Shown here: one piece after another, positions 8,334-14,831 of the stretch | Numbering within the stretch: position 1 is the stretch's first letter | How the letters are laid out: each line of letters begins with the position of its first letter | DNA from: UBA922 sp035438805 | GTDB lineage: Bacteria; Patescibacteriota; Patescibacteriia; Magasanikbacterales; UBA922 | Reading direction: 5' to 3' | Length of the DNA: 27,997 nucleotides | Assembly (NCBI GenBank): GCA_035438805.1 | Contig: DAORJA010000007.1 | Coordinates: forward strand, 1-27,997 | Translations under genes and position numbers: made by a program | The notes under the pieces: generated by a model | The model's database searches: none | Seen by the model: only the letters and a program-made list of their open reading frames with translations | Told to the model about the DNA's origin: nothing

Positions 8334-9692
8334 ATGGCCAAGAAACCATCGACAACCAAAAATTCGCCCAAGGCGAAAAAACGTACCACCACTGCTTCAA
8401 AAAAAGCAGCACTACCGGCACCTAGTGCCAAAGCCCACACACGCCGCATAGGCGGGGCAAAATCCGGAAACCAGTTTAAGAAAAATCCTCGATTTAATCG
8501 AGACAAGCAAGGCAAGAAAAAGTTTGTACGCAATTTCCAGCAGCAAGGAGGTAAACGAAAATCTGAACAAGATATTCCGCTTCCGCCTACTGCTGATCAG
8601 ATTCACGAGTTTGTAACCAAGGGGCGCAATCGAGGATTTCTTACAGAAAAAGAAGTCTTATTGAAGTTCCCTCGCGCTGAACTCTATCTTGATTTGTATG
8701 AATATTTTCTTAACCTCATGGATAAGAATAGTATCTCACTCGTAGAAGGTCAGGAAGGACTTCTGGGAGGTAATCATACAGTGGAAAAGAAACGCGCCAT
8801 GCTTCAGGGCTTCCAGGGCGAGCAGCCAGATAAAGAAACAGGATCATATTTTGATCTTGGCAGTATTTCTCAGGATTCTATCCAGATGTATTTGCGTGAA
8901 ATCGGAAAAGTGCATCTCCTTAATGCTGAAGAAGAGATGTCTCTTGCAAAGCGCAAAGAGCGCGGAGACAAGGAAGCTGAGCGACGAATGATTGAAGCAA
9001 ACTTACGTCTCGTAGTTTCCATTGCAAAGAAATTTGTGGGAAAACAATTATCTCTTCTTGATTTGATTCAGGAAGGAAATATTGGATTGTTCCGAGCAGT
9101 GAAAAAATTTGACTATCGTAAAGGATTTAAATTTTCTACATACGCCACGTGGTGGATCCGTCAGGCGATTACTCGTGCACTCGCAGACCATTCTCGCACC
9201 ATCCGTATCCCCGTGCATATGGTTGAAACAATCAATCGATTACAGCAAGTATCACGACGATTGCTTCAAGATTTGGGCCGTGATGGAACACCTGAAGAAA
9301 TCGCAGCTGAAATGGGAGAAGAAGTCGAGAAAGTCAAACATATTATCAAAATTTCACAAGACACTGTGTCACTTGAAACATCGGTTGGAGATGATGACGA
9401 TGATGACACATCACTTTCTGACTTTATCGAGGACGTGAAAAATATCAGTCCTTCATCTGCGGCAGGATCTGAGTTATTGAAAGATTATATCCGCGAAGCA
9501 ATTCAAGATCTGTCTCCACGTGAGAAAAAAATTCTTGAAATGCGATTTGGACTAGAAGACGGCGTAACCCACACACTTGAAGAAGTAGGAAAAGAGTTTG
9601 GAGTTACTCGTGAACGTATCCGTCAGATTGAAGCTAAAGCTATTGAGAAGATTAAGGGTTTTGAAGTAATTGAGAAGTTGAGTGACTACTAA
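8334..9692 (+). CDS. rpoD: Primary sigma factor RpoD/SigA
   Basis: Housekeeping sigma-70 that directs RNA polymerase to -35/-10 promoters of the kind seen throughout this window. Region 1.2 begins at 'DSIQMYLREIGKV', region 2 contains 'DLIQEGNIGLFRAVKKFDYRKGFKFSTYATWWIRQAITRAL' (core binding and -10 recognition), region 3 follows with an Asp-rich stretch, and region 4 ends with 'FGVTRERIRQIEAKA' (-35 recognition helix). The first roughly 80 residues are a strongly basic, Lys/Arg/Ala/Thr-rich tail preceding a region 1.1-like segment, which is unusual because region 1.1 is normally acidic. It is the second gene of the dnaG operon and ends at a strong hairpin terminator. Confidence 0.97.
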   Translation: MAKKPSTTKNSPKAKKRTTTASKKAALPAPSAKAHTRRIGGAKSGNQFKKNPRFNRDKQGKKKFVRNFQQQGGKRKSEQDIPLPPTADQIHEFVTKGRNRGFLTEKEVLLKFPRAELYLDLYEYFLNLMDKNSISLVEGQEGLLGGNHTVEKKRAMLQGFQGEQPDKETGSYFDLGSISQDSIQMYLREIGKVHLLNAEEEMSLAKRKERGDKEAERRMIEANLRLVVSIAKKFVGKQLSLLDLIQEGNIGLFRAVKKFDYRKGFKFSTYATWWIRQAITRALADHSRTIRIPVHMVETINRLQQVSRRLLQDLGRDGTPEEIAAEMGEEVEKVKHIIKISQDTVSLETSVGDDDDDDTSLSDFIEDVKNISPSSAAGSELLKDYIREAIQDLSPREKKILEMRFGLEDGVTHTLEEVGKEFGVTRERIRQIEAKAIEKIKGFEVIEKLSDY

Positions 9693-9708
9693 TTCTCGTA
9701 AGCACTAT

Positions 9709-9743
9709 AAAAAAACATCCTCCAAATTGAAGGATGTTTTTTT
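9709..9743. terminator. Bidirectional terminator, rpoD and RNA B
   Basis: Stem catcct/aggatg (9716-9721/9731-9736), extended by A-run/T-run pairing on both sides. It ends the rpoD transcript on the plus strand and the candidate RNA on the minus strand. Confidence 0.85.
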
Positions 9744-10002
9744 ATACAAATGAATCGGCAAGTGGGCTGACACACATGCTTTGCGCACTGCGTGTCAGCC
9801 CACTCAACAGGTCTCTGTCATCCGTTCTTGGGGTCCGTGCATCTTTTCGCTACTTCCATAGCGCAGTGGGCGTAGGTGCTAGCTTACCTTTCGCCTATGC
9901 GGCACATGGGTAGTTGGCGATGAGACCGAACTCTCGAATGGGTTGCGACAGAGCCTTGGAATCGCAGATGGGCACGACGCTCACCACTACTTCGATTCCA
10001 GT
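9744..10002 (-). ncRNA. Candidate structured RNA B (no known family)
   Basis: The 407 bp between rpoD and sodA hold no credible ORF but a complete transcription unit: a minus-strand promoter (10009-10037), about 260 nt of GC-richer folded sequence, and the terminator at 9709-9743. In transcript order: an 8-bp hairpin tggaatcg/cgattcca (9993-10000 with 9957-9964); a domain closed by ctctgtc/gacagag (9813-9819 with 9947-9953) plus agg/cct; and a perfect 13-bp hairpin (9761-9773 with 9792-9804). I see no RNase P, tmRNA, SRP or 6S signature. Being a functional RNA is inference from promoter, stems and terminator. Confidence 0.55.
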
Positions 10003-10008
10003 GACATT

Positions 10009-10037
10009 TACTTATCATATTTTTTGAAAAACGTCAA
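10009..10037 (-). promoter_or_regulatory. Promoter of candidate RNA B
   Basis: On the minus strand TTGACG (10032-10037), 17-bp spacer, TAAGTA (10009-10014), with TGA just upstream of the -10 as an extended element. It fires away from sodA into the structured region. Confidence 0.55.
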
Positions 10038-10049
10038 TGACAGATTAAT

Positions 10050-10084
10050 AAAAAATCCGCATCGAGAATTGTGCGGATTTTTTT
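10050..10084 (-). terminator. sodA terminator
   Basis: Perfect stem tccgca/tgcgga (10056-10061/10072-10077) flanked by six A and seven T, immediately downstream of the sodA stop on the minus strand. Confidence 0.85.
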
Positions 10085-10099
10085 AGTGAATGTATATTT

Positions 10100-10681
10100 T
10101 TATAGCAATGTGACTACTTCCCACCATGCCTTGATATAGTCTGGTCGCTTGTTCTGGTGCTTGAGATAGTATGCATGTTCCCAAACGTCTAGACCGATTA
10201 CGGGCGTGTGTCCTTGCATATAGGGAGAATCTTGGTTGGGCAGAGAATATGTTTTCAATTTTCCATTCTCATCACGCACGAGCCATGCCCATCCGCTACC
10301 AAAGTGCTTGGTTCCCAGTGTGGTGAACTGTTCTTTGAACGAATCTACTGAACCGAATTCAGCTTCAATTTCTTTTTTGAGATTAGTATCTTCATTTTTT
10401 TGTGGACCCATGATAGACCAGTATAGATTGTGATTTACTAATCCGCCACCATGATTGCGAAGTGTAGTTCGATCAGCTTCTTCAACTGCAAGGTTTTGTA
10501 ATGATCTGAGAATGTCTTCTGCAGATTTTTCCTCAAGTTCAGGGTATTTTTTCACCACTTCTAAGAATTTATCAAGATAGGTCTGATGATGTTTGGTATA
10601 GTGAATTTCCATTGTTTTAGCATCGATGTGAGGCTCCAACGCATTAAAGTCGTAGGGGAGCTGGTAGAGTTCGTGTTTCAT
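10100..10681 (-). CDS. sodA: Superoxide dismutase, Mn-type
   Basis: Converts superoxide to oxygen and hydrogen peroxide. Metal ligands are visible at H27 ('EIHYTKHH'), H84 ('VNHNLYW'), D165 and H169 ('LDVWEHAYY'). 'NHGGG' and 'NQDSP' look like the manganese rather than the iron type; metal use is inference. The start is the ATG at 10681 (193 residues), which gives the usual SOD N-terminus 'MKHELYQLPYDFNALEPHID'. A TTG 30 bp upstream would add residues foreign to the family. A TTGACA-17-TATCAT promoter is overlapped by a perfect palindrome, so expression is probably repressed by a DNA-binding regulator. It has its own terminator and no signal peptide, so it is cytosolic. Confidence 0.96.
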   Translation of the reverse strand: MKHELYQLPYDFNALEPHIDAKTMEIHYTKHHQTYLDKFLEVVKKYPELEEKSAEDILRSLQNLAVEEADRTTLRNHGGGLVNHNLYWSIMGPQKNEDTNLKKEIEAEFGSVDSFKEQFTTLGTKHFGSGWAWLVRDENGKLKTYSLPNQDSPYMQGHTPVIGLDVWEHAYYLKHQNKRPDYIKAWWEVVTLL

Positions 10682-10713
10682 AAAAGTAGTGTTAAGGATT
10701 AGCTTGCTCAAAT

Positions 10714-10756
10714 CCTATATCATCTTTATGATATAGGTGTATGTTTGGACTGTCAA
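10714..10756 (-). promoter_or_regulatory. sodA promoter with palindromic operator
   Basis: On the minus strand TTGACA (10751-10756), 17-bp spacer, TATCAT (10728-10733). A perfect inverted repeat, CCTATATCAT (10714-10723) and ATGATATAGG (10728-10737) separated by 4 bp, covers the -10 and the expected start of transcription. This position is typical of a repressor site. Confidence 0.65.
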
Positions 10757-10777
10757 CTATAATATTGTAATAAAAGA

Positions 10778-10786
10778 TTATCCACA
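10778..10786 (+). promoter_or_regulatory. DnaA-box consensus beside the DsbA-like promoter
   Basis: TTATCCACA, a second perfect DnaA-box match, ends 2 bp upstream of the -35 hexamer of the DsbA-like gene promoter. Confidence 0.3.
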
Positions 10787-10787
10787 A

Positions 10788-10816
10788 TTGTATCACTCAT
10801 AAGCACATGGTATACT
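10788..10816 (+). promoter_or_regulatory. Promoter of the DsbA-like gene
   Basis: TTGTAT (10788-10793), 17-bp spacer, TATACT (10811-10816). Transcription would start near 10823, which excludes the in-frame ATG at 10807 and supports the ATG at 10855. Confidence 0.7.
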
Positions 10817-10854
10817 GTGCCTCGAGCTACAATTACTTATTAACTAGAGAGTCT

Positions 10855-11631
10855 ATGTCCGAAGAGAGAAGTATATTTGAAGCACTTTCCCCTAAGCAAA
10901 TGTTTGTAACCGGTCTTGTTGGTGGAATTATGGTGCTTTGCACGATTGGTTTTTTTGTATTGCTTGGCATTATGCTTAGTGGCGGTGTGTCAGCTAAGAC
11001 TACTCGAACGCCCGGCACGGTTGTAACTGACGCAAGTGGAAATGTAGAAGGTCCTGAAAAATTCAGTCAGTGTCTTGATTCTGGAAAAACTGCGAATATT
11101 GTTGCAGCTGACCAGCAATTGGGTTCAACAATTGGGGTAAATGGAACTCCTGCAACATTTGTAAACGGAGTGTTGGTAAGTGGAGCTTTTCCATATGATG
11201 CATTGAAGCAAGTAATTGATACTACACTTGCAGGAAAGTCAGTAGACGATCTCGAATTTTTGAAAGATCAGACCACAGGAAAAGTAGTCAAAGTAACAAT
11301 GCCTGAATTACCAGATGCAATCTGGCTTGGAAATGAAAAAGCAAAGGTTACTGTAGTGGAATTTTCTGATTTTGAATGCCCCTACTGTCTCAGATTTGAG
11401 CCTGCAATCAAACAGATGATTACAGAATATGGAGACAAGATCAGATTTACCTATAGACATTTCCCATTATCATTCCACCCAAATGCACAGAAAGCAGCTG
11501 AAGCTTATGAATGCGCGAAAGAGCAGGGTATGGCGTGGGAGATGCACGAGAAGCTGTTCGGACTCAATTCCTCAGGTCAACTTGGAATTAATGGCTACAA
11601 GCGTGTAGCAACAGAGCTCGGACTTGATTAA
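10855..11631 (+). CDS. Membrane-anchored DsbA-like protein, permuted order
   Basis: Predicted thiol-disulfide oxidoreductase acting outside the membrane. A membrane anchor (about residues 17-40) is followed by a segment typical of the C-terminal half of DsbA/Thioredoxin_4 proteins ('QCLDSGK' with C73, then the cis-Pro loop 'GTPATFVNG' with P99). Only after that comes the N-terminal half, with 'VTVVEFSDFECPYC' (CPYC at 175-178) and the 'YRHFPLSFHPNAQKAAEAYECAKEQG' helical part. It ends at 'ATELGLD', exactly where the first segment normally continues. The halves are therefore circularly permuted. Both key elements, CxxC and cis-Pro, are kept, so activity is plausible. The start at 10855 (258 residues) is set by the promoter. 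A single-gene unit followed by a terminator. Confidence 0.88.
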   Translation: MSEERSIFEALSPKQMFVTGLVGGIMVLCTIGFFVLLGIMLSGGVSAKTTRTPGTVVTDASGNVEGPEKFSQCLDSGKTANIVAADQQLGSTIGVNGTPATFVNGVLVSGAFPYDALKQVIDTTLAGKSVDDLEFLKDQTTGKVVKVTMPELPDAIWLGNEKAKVTVVEFSDFECPYCLRFEPAIKQMITEYGDKIRFTYRHFPLSFHPNAQKAAEAYECAKEQGMAWEMHEKLFGLNSSGQLGINGYKRVATELGLD

Positions 11632-11692
11632 TAATGGGATCCCAGGTGTACCTGCGCACGTAATAGTACGCAGACTGAAAAAAGTTCACCGC

Positions 11693-11729
11693 AAAACTGC
11701 CGGGCCAAACACGGCAGTTTTTGTTTTTT
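11693..11729 (+). terminator. Terminator after the DsbA-like gene
   Basis: Perfect 10-bp stem aaaactgccg/cggcagtttt (11693-11702/11712-11721) followed by T-rich sequence. A weaker ctgcg/cgcag hairpin lies upstream in the 3' UTR. Confidence 0.85.
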
Positions 11730-11746
11730 ATACATTATTCACTTAC

Positions 11747-11774
11747 TTGTTTTTTGTGGTAGATTAGCTATACT
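11747..11774 (+). promoter_or_regulatory. Promoter of the translin-murE-glycosyltransferase unit
   Basis: TTGTTT (11747-11752), 16-bp spacer, TATACT (11769-11774), 35 bp before the ATG at 11810. Confidence 0.5.
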
Positions 11775-11809
11775 AAGCTATATATGATGGTTTCATTATA
11801 ATTTTTATT

Positions 11810-12391
11810 ATGCTCAATACTTCACTCCTTTCAAAGATTAGAAAAGATTTGCTTACATACGCAGACGTTCGACAACGAGTGATCAAAGATTCTAATGATG
11901 CATTGTTCCAGGCAAAGCGAGCGATATTTTCACTTCATCGGGATCAGGTCGGGGAAGCGAAGGAGAAACTTCAAGCTTCACGAACATTATTGGTAAAAAT
12001 TACCAAAGAATACAGCAAAGATGGCCGAGCACTTGAAGAAGGTGCGTATAAAGCTGCGCTTGAAGAATTTGTGGAAGCTGAATTGTTTTATCAATTTGTA
12101 ACTACTCACAACATTGGTGAGGTAAAAGGGATTAAAATTTCTTCTGAGTCGTATATTGCAGGGCTTACTGATGTACCAGGCGAGCTCTATCGATTTGCTA
12201 TCAAAGCTGCAACTGCAAGAGATATAAAAACAGTGATTGCATGTGCTAGTGCTGCAGAAGAAATTATTGGTGAGCTTATTGAGTGCAATCTTACGAGTTA
12301 TCTTCGCAATAAATTTGATCAGGCAAAAACTGCTGTACATAAATTGGAACATGTGGTCTATGAGTTATCACTTCGTAGTCCTACTGTGTAA
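11810..12391 (+). CDS. Translin-family protein
   Basis: An all-helical protein of 193 residues resembling the translin/TRAX family, which binds and, in TRAX-type members, cleaves RNA. The supporting motifs are 'AIFSLHRDQVGEAKEKL' in the N-terminal helices, 'ALEEFVEAELFYQFV' (the family's EYVEA region with its acidic residues) and 'YIAGLTDVPGELYRFAI' (the near-invariant Y-x-x-GLxDxxGELxR signature). The acidic residues in the last two motifs match positions used for catalysis in TRAX, so nuclease activity is possible but inferred. There is no membrane segment. It is the first gene of a unit leading into the MurE-like ligase 8 bp downstream; no functional link to cell-wall synthesis is known to me. 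Confidence 0.82.
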   Translation: MLNTSLLSKIRKDLLTYADVRQRVIKDSNDALFQAKRAIFSLHRDQVGEAKEKLQASRTLLVKITKEYSKDGRALEEGAYKAALEEFVEAELFYQFVTTHNIGEVKGIKISSESYIAGLTDVPGELYRFAIKAATARDIKTVIACASAAEEIIGELIECNLTSYLRNKFDQAKTAVHKLEHVVYELSLRSPTV

Positions 12392-12399
12392 AATGGCGT

Positions 12400-13815
12400 A
12401 TGCTTCAAAAGATTAAACAATTGATAAAAAAATACGTACCGAAGTCGATACTTAATCTTCGTCATTTAGTATTCGCATGGTACGGGGCTGTCCGGTATAG
12501 GCACCCATCAAATGAATTATTAGTTATTGGAATTACAGGAACGAGTGGAAAATCAACTACTATTTTTTTGCTTCGTAACATGCTCGAAGCATTGGGATAT
12601 CGCGTGGGATCACTTTCTACGATTGATTTTCATATTGCAGGAGAGAATAAATTGAACAATCAAAAAATGACCATGCTTGGACGCATGCAAACACAGAAAT
12701 ATTTACGAGAGATGGTCACCAAAGGTTGTGAAATCGCGATTGTGGAAACTACGTCTGAGGGTGCGGTGCAGCATCGTCATGAGTTTATTAATTATGACAT
12801 GATTATTCTCTCGAATTTATATCCTGAACATATTGAATCCCATGGCAGTTTTGAGAATTATAAAAAAGCAAAATTATCTATCTTCCGCTATATTGCACGA
12901 TTTGGACGTGCCAAGAAAAAAGCTGATACACTGGGATTCCCTTTACTTACGCGTCCTGGAACTGATTTTATTTCAAAAATTGCATTAGTTAATGGTGATT
13001 CAGTACATGCTCCCGATTTTCTTGCGCAAGGCGAATTTGACCATAAGTATGCTTTTGGTCGCGGAGCGCGAATGATTGATGCACTTGATCATTATTTTCT
13101 TCTTTCTGATACTCGAAGCGAAGAAAAAGGGATTGCGTTTTCCATCGACCAGCATGAGGTGCATGTACCATTGTATGGCGAACATAATGCAGAAAATTGC
13201 GCCATTGTGTTTAGTGTTCTTTCGATTCTTGGAGTTGATTGGGATAAAATTATACTTGCTGCGCGCGTATGTACCAATGCTCCAGGACGGAACGAATTCA
13301 TTCCACAAGCTGAAAAATATGGATTTAAAGTTATTGTTGATTATGCGTTTGAACCTAAAGCTATTGAAGCTCTCTATACAGTTGTAACTAAATTATCACC
13401 TCGACGAATTATCCATGTGTTCGGTTCAACAGGCGGAGGTCGTGATAAGTCTCGTAGGTTTAGTGTCGGCGAATATGTGGGAAAACATGCTGATATTGTA
13501 TTGGTGACTAATGAAGATCCGTATGATGATGACCCGCTAGAAATTATGCATGATGTATCACGTGCTGTTGAAAAAAAAGGTAAAATTCCAGGTAAAGATT
13601 TGTTTTTGATTGAAGATCGAAAGGAGGCAATTGAGAGAGCAATTGTCCTGGCAGAAGCTGGTGATATGGTGCTGGTAACTGGGAAAGGAAGTGAGCAAGG
13701 TATGTGTGTCGCAGGAGGAATTATTATTCCTTGGGATGATCGAGCGGTGGTACGAGAAGCACTTTCACTTCGTGGTGGAGAAAAAATAGAAATACATTCG
13801 TTATGGAGCTCATAA
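12400..13815 (+). CDS. murE: MurE-like Mur ligase lacking the N-terminal domain
   Basis: ATP-dependent ligase predicted to add an amino acid to UDP-MurNAc-dipeptide in peptidoglycan synthesis. The P-loop 'GITGTSGKST' lies already at residues 44-53, so the usual N-terminal UDP-binding domain of about 90 residues is absent or replaced by a short basic helix. Central-domain motifs 'ETTSEG', 'NLYPEHIESHGSFENY' and 'GEHNAENC' and the C-terminal 'GKGSEQ' are present. The position of MurE's DNPR/DNPA substrate motif reads EDPY (372-375), and the usual DYAHTP is 'DYAFEP'. The amino acid added is therefore uncertain and may be neither diaminopimelate nor lysine. It overlaps the glycosyltransferase gene by 13 bp. 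Confidence 0.85.
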   Translation: MLQKIKQLIKKYVPKSILNLRHLVFAWYGAVRYRHPSNELLVIGITGTSGKSTTIFLLRNMLEALGYRVGSLSTIDFHIAGENKLNNQKMTMLGRMQTQKYLREMVTKGCEIAIVETTSEGAVQHRHEFINYDMIILSNLYPEHIESHGSFENYKKAKLSIFRYIARFGRAKKKADTLGFPLLTRPGTDFISKIALVNGDSVHAPDFLAQGEFDHKYAFGRGARMIDALDHYFLLSDTRSEEKGIAFSIDQHEVHVPLYGEHNAENCAIVFSVLSILGVDWDKIILAARVCTNAPGRNEFIPQAEKYGFKVIVDYAFEPKAIEALYTVVTKLSPRRIIHVFGSTGGGRDKSRRFSVGEYVGKHADIVLVTNEDPYDDDPLEIMHDVSRAVEKKGKIPGKDLFLIEDRKEAIERAIVLAEAGDMVLVTGKGSEQGMCVAGGIIIPWDDRAVVREALSLRGGEKIEIHSLWSS

Positions 13816-14519
13816 GTGTTATTGTTCCCGTATATAATCGTCGAGATGTTTTTTTGAAATCACTTACGTCTCTTATTTCTCAAACATATTCTTCACTGCA
13901 AATAATTATTGTTGATGATGGTAGCACTGAAGACATCCAGACCACATTTGAATCTGTGTGTGCACTGTACGAAAATGAGCAACGAAGTTTTTTGTGTATT
14001 AGGCAAGAAAATAGGGGAGCACCTGCAGCCCGAAACAGAGGACTTAGAGAAGCTGTTGGCACCTATGTAATTTTTTGGGATGCTGATGTGATTGCAGACC
14101 CGCACATGCTTCAAACAATGTATGATACGCTTCAAAAAAACACTAATGCATCATTTGCATATTCTAATTTTTTATTTGGAAGAAAATTGTTTCGAGGAAT
14201 GTCATTTTCGTTTGAAGAATTGAAAAAGAAAAATTATATTACTACCACTTCCCTTATTAAAACAGAAGACGCTGTTGAGTGGGATGAATCTTTAAAACGA
14301 TTTCAGGATTGGGATCTATGGCTTACTATGGCTGAATCAGGGAAGAGTGGTATCTGGATTGATAAGACTCTATTTAAGGTTGAAAAAGGCGGTACGATCA
14401 GCTCATGGCTTCCATCGTTTGCTTATAATAAGCCCTTTCGATGGTTGCCGGGTATGTATGGCAGAGTAAAAAAATACGAGAATGCGGAGCGAGTAATTTT
14501 TGATAAGCATCATTTATGA
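13803..14519 (+). CDS. Family 2 glycosyltransferase
   Basis: A GT-A-fold glycosyltransferase that would transfer a sugar from a nucleotide donor to an envelope glycan, lipid or protein. 'ISVIVPVYNR' opens the nucleotide-binding fold, D38-D39 lie in 'IIVDDGS', 'NRGAPAARNRGL' follows, and the metal-binding DxD is 'WDADV' (93-95). A C-terminal 'FQDWDLWLTMAESG' matches the family's ED/QDWDLW region near the catalytic base. At 238 residues it is a compact, single-domain, soluble member with no membrane helix. It overlaps murE and the next gene (ATGA overlap), so the three are translationally coupled. The acceptor is unknown. Confidence 0.9.
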   Translation: MELISVIVPVYNRRDVFLKSLTSLISQTYSSLQIIIVDDGSTEDIQTTFESVCALYENEQRSFLCIRQENRGAPAARNRGLREAVGTYVIFWDADVIADPHMLQTMYDTLQKNTNASFAYSNFLFGRKLFRGMSFSFEELKKKNYITTTSLIKTEDAVEWDESLKRFQDWDLWLTMAESGKSGIWIDKTLFKVEKGGTISSWLPSFAYNKPFRWLPGMYGRVKKYENAERVIFDKHHL

Positions 14520-14734
14520 AAAAAGCATGGTTTAGAGAATGGGGTTGGATATATTGCCCAATCAGTTGGCAGGGTTTCGCTGTCACTATTGTTGCACTAT
14601 TATTTTGCATTCACATTTTCATCTTTGTTGATCACGATTCACATTCAGGTACTGATACATTGTATGGGGTTTTTCCATATATAGTTCCCACACTATTAAT
14701 ACTTGAATGGATTGCACGGAAGACGAATAAATAG
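14516..14734 (+). CDS. Small two-helix membrane protein
   Basis: A 72-residue protein with two hydrophobic segments (about residues 20-38 and 50-65) separated by a short His/Asp-containing loop, and a basic C-terminus. It shares an ATGA start/stop overlap with the glycosyltransferase gene, which supports it being real and co-expressed. The family is not recognised. A helper role in envelope glycan assembly is guilt by association only. The operon ends at the hairpin just downstream. Confidence 0.65.
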   Translation: MKKAWFREWGWIYCPISWQGFAVTIVALLFCIHIFIFVDHDSHSGTDTLYGVFPYIVPTLLILEWIARKTNK

Positions 14735-14749
14735 AATAATTCAGTTCCC

Positions 14750-14775
14750 AAAATCAGCCTCAGAGGCTGATTTTT
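14750..14775 (+). terminator. Terminator of the murE unit
   Basis: Perfect 11-bp arms aaaatcagcct/aggctgatttt (14750-14760/14764-14774) with a 3-nt loop and T-tract. Confidence 0.85.
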
Positions 14776-14796
14776 AATTAATTAACATCGTGATTC

Positions 14797-14825
14797 TTGA
14801 CATTTTGTATATCATATGATACAAC
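14797..14825 (+). promoter_or_regulatory. Promoter of candidate RNA C
   Basis: TTGACA (14797-14802), 17-bp spacer, TACAAC (14820-14825), preceded by TGA as an extended -10. A 12-bp palindrome tatcatatgata (14810-14821) fills the spacer and may be an operator. Confidence 0.65.
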
Positions 14826-14831
14826 CTTATC

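Noticed and set aside
9744..10002. RNA B as RNase P RNA, tmRNA or SRP RNA
   Set aside because: None of the signature sequences (RNase P conserved core, tmRNA tRNA-like ends, SRP GGAA-loop domain) is visible on either strand.
10807..10854. Upstream ATG start for the DsbA-like protein
   Set aside because: It lies upstream of the -10 hexamer of a strong promoter, so would not be in the transcript; the added residues do not resemble the family.
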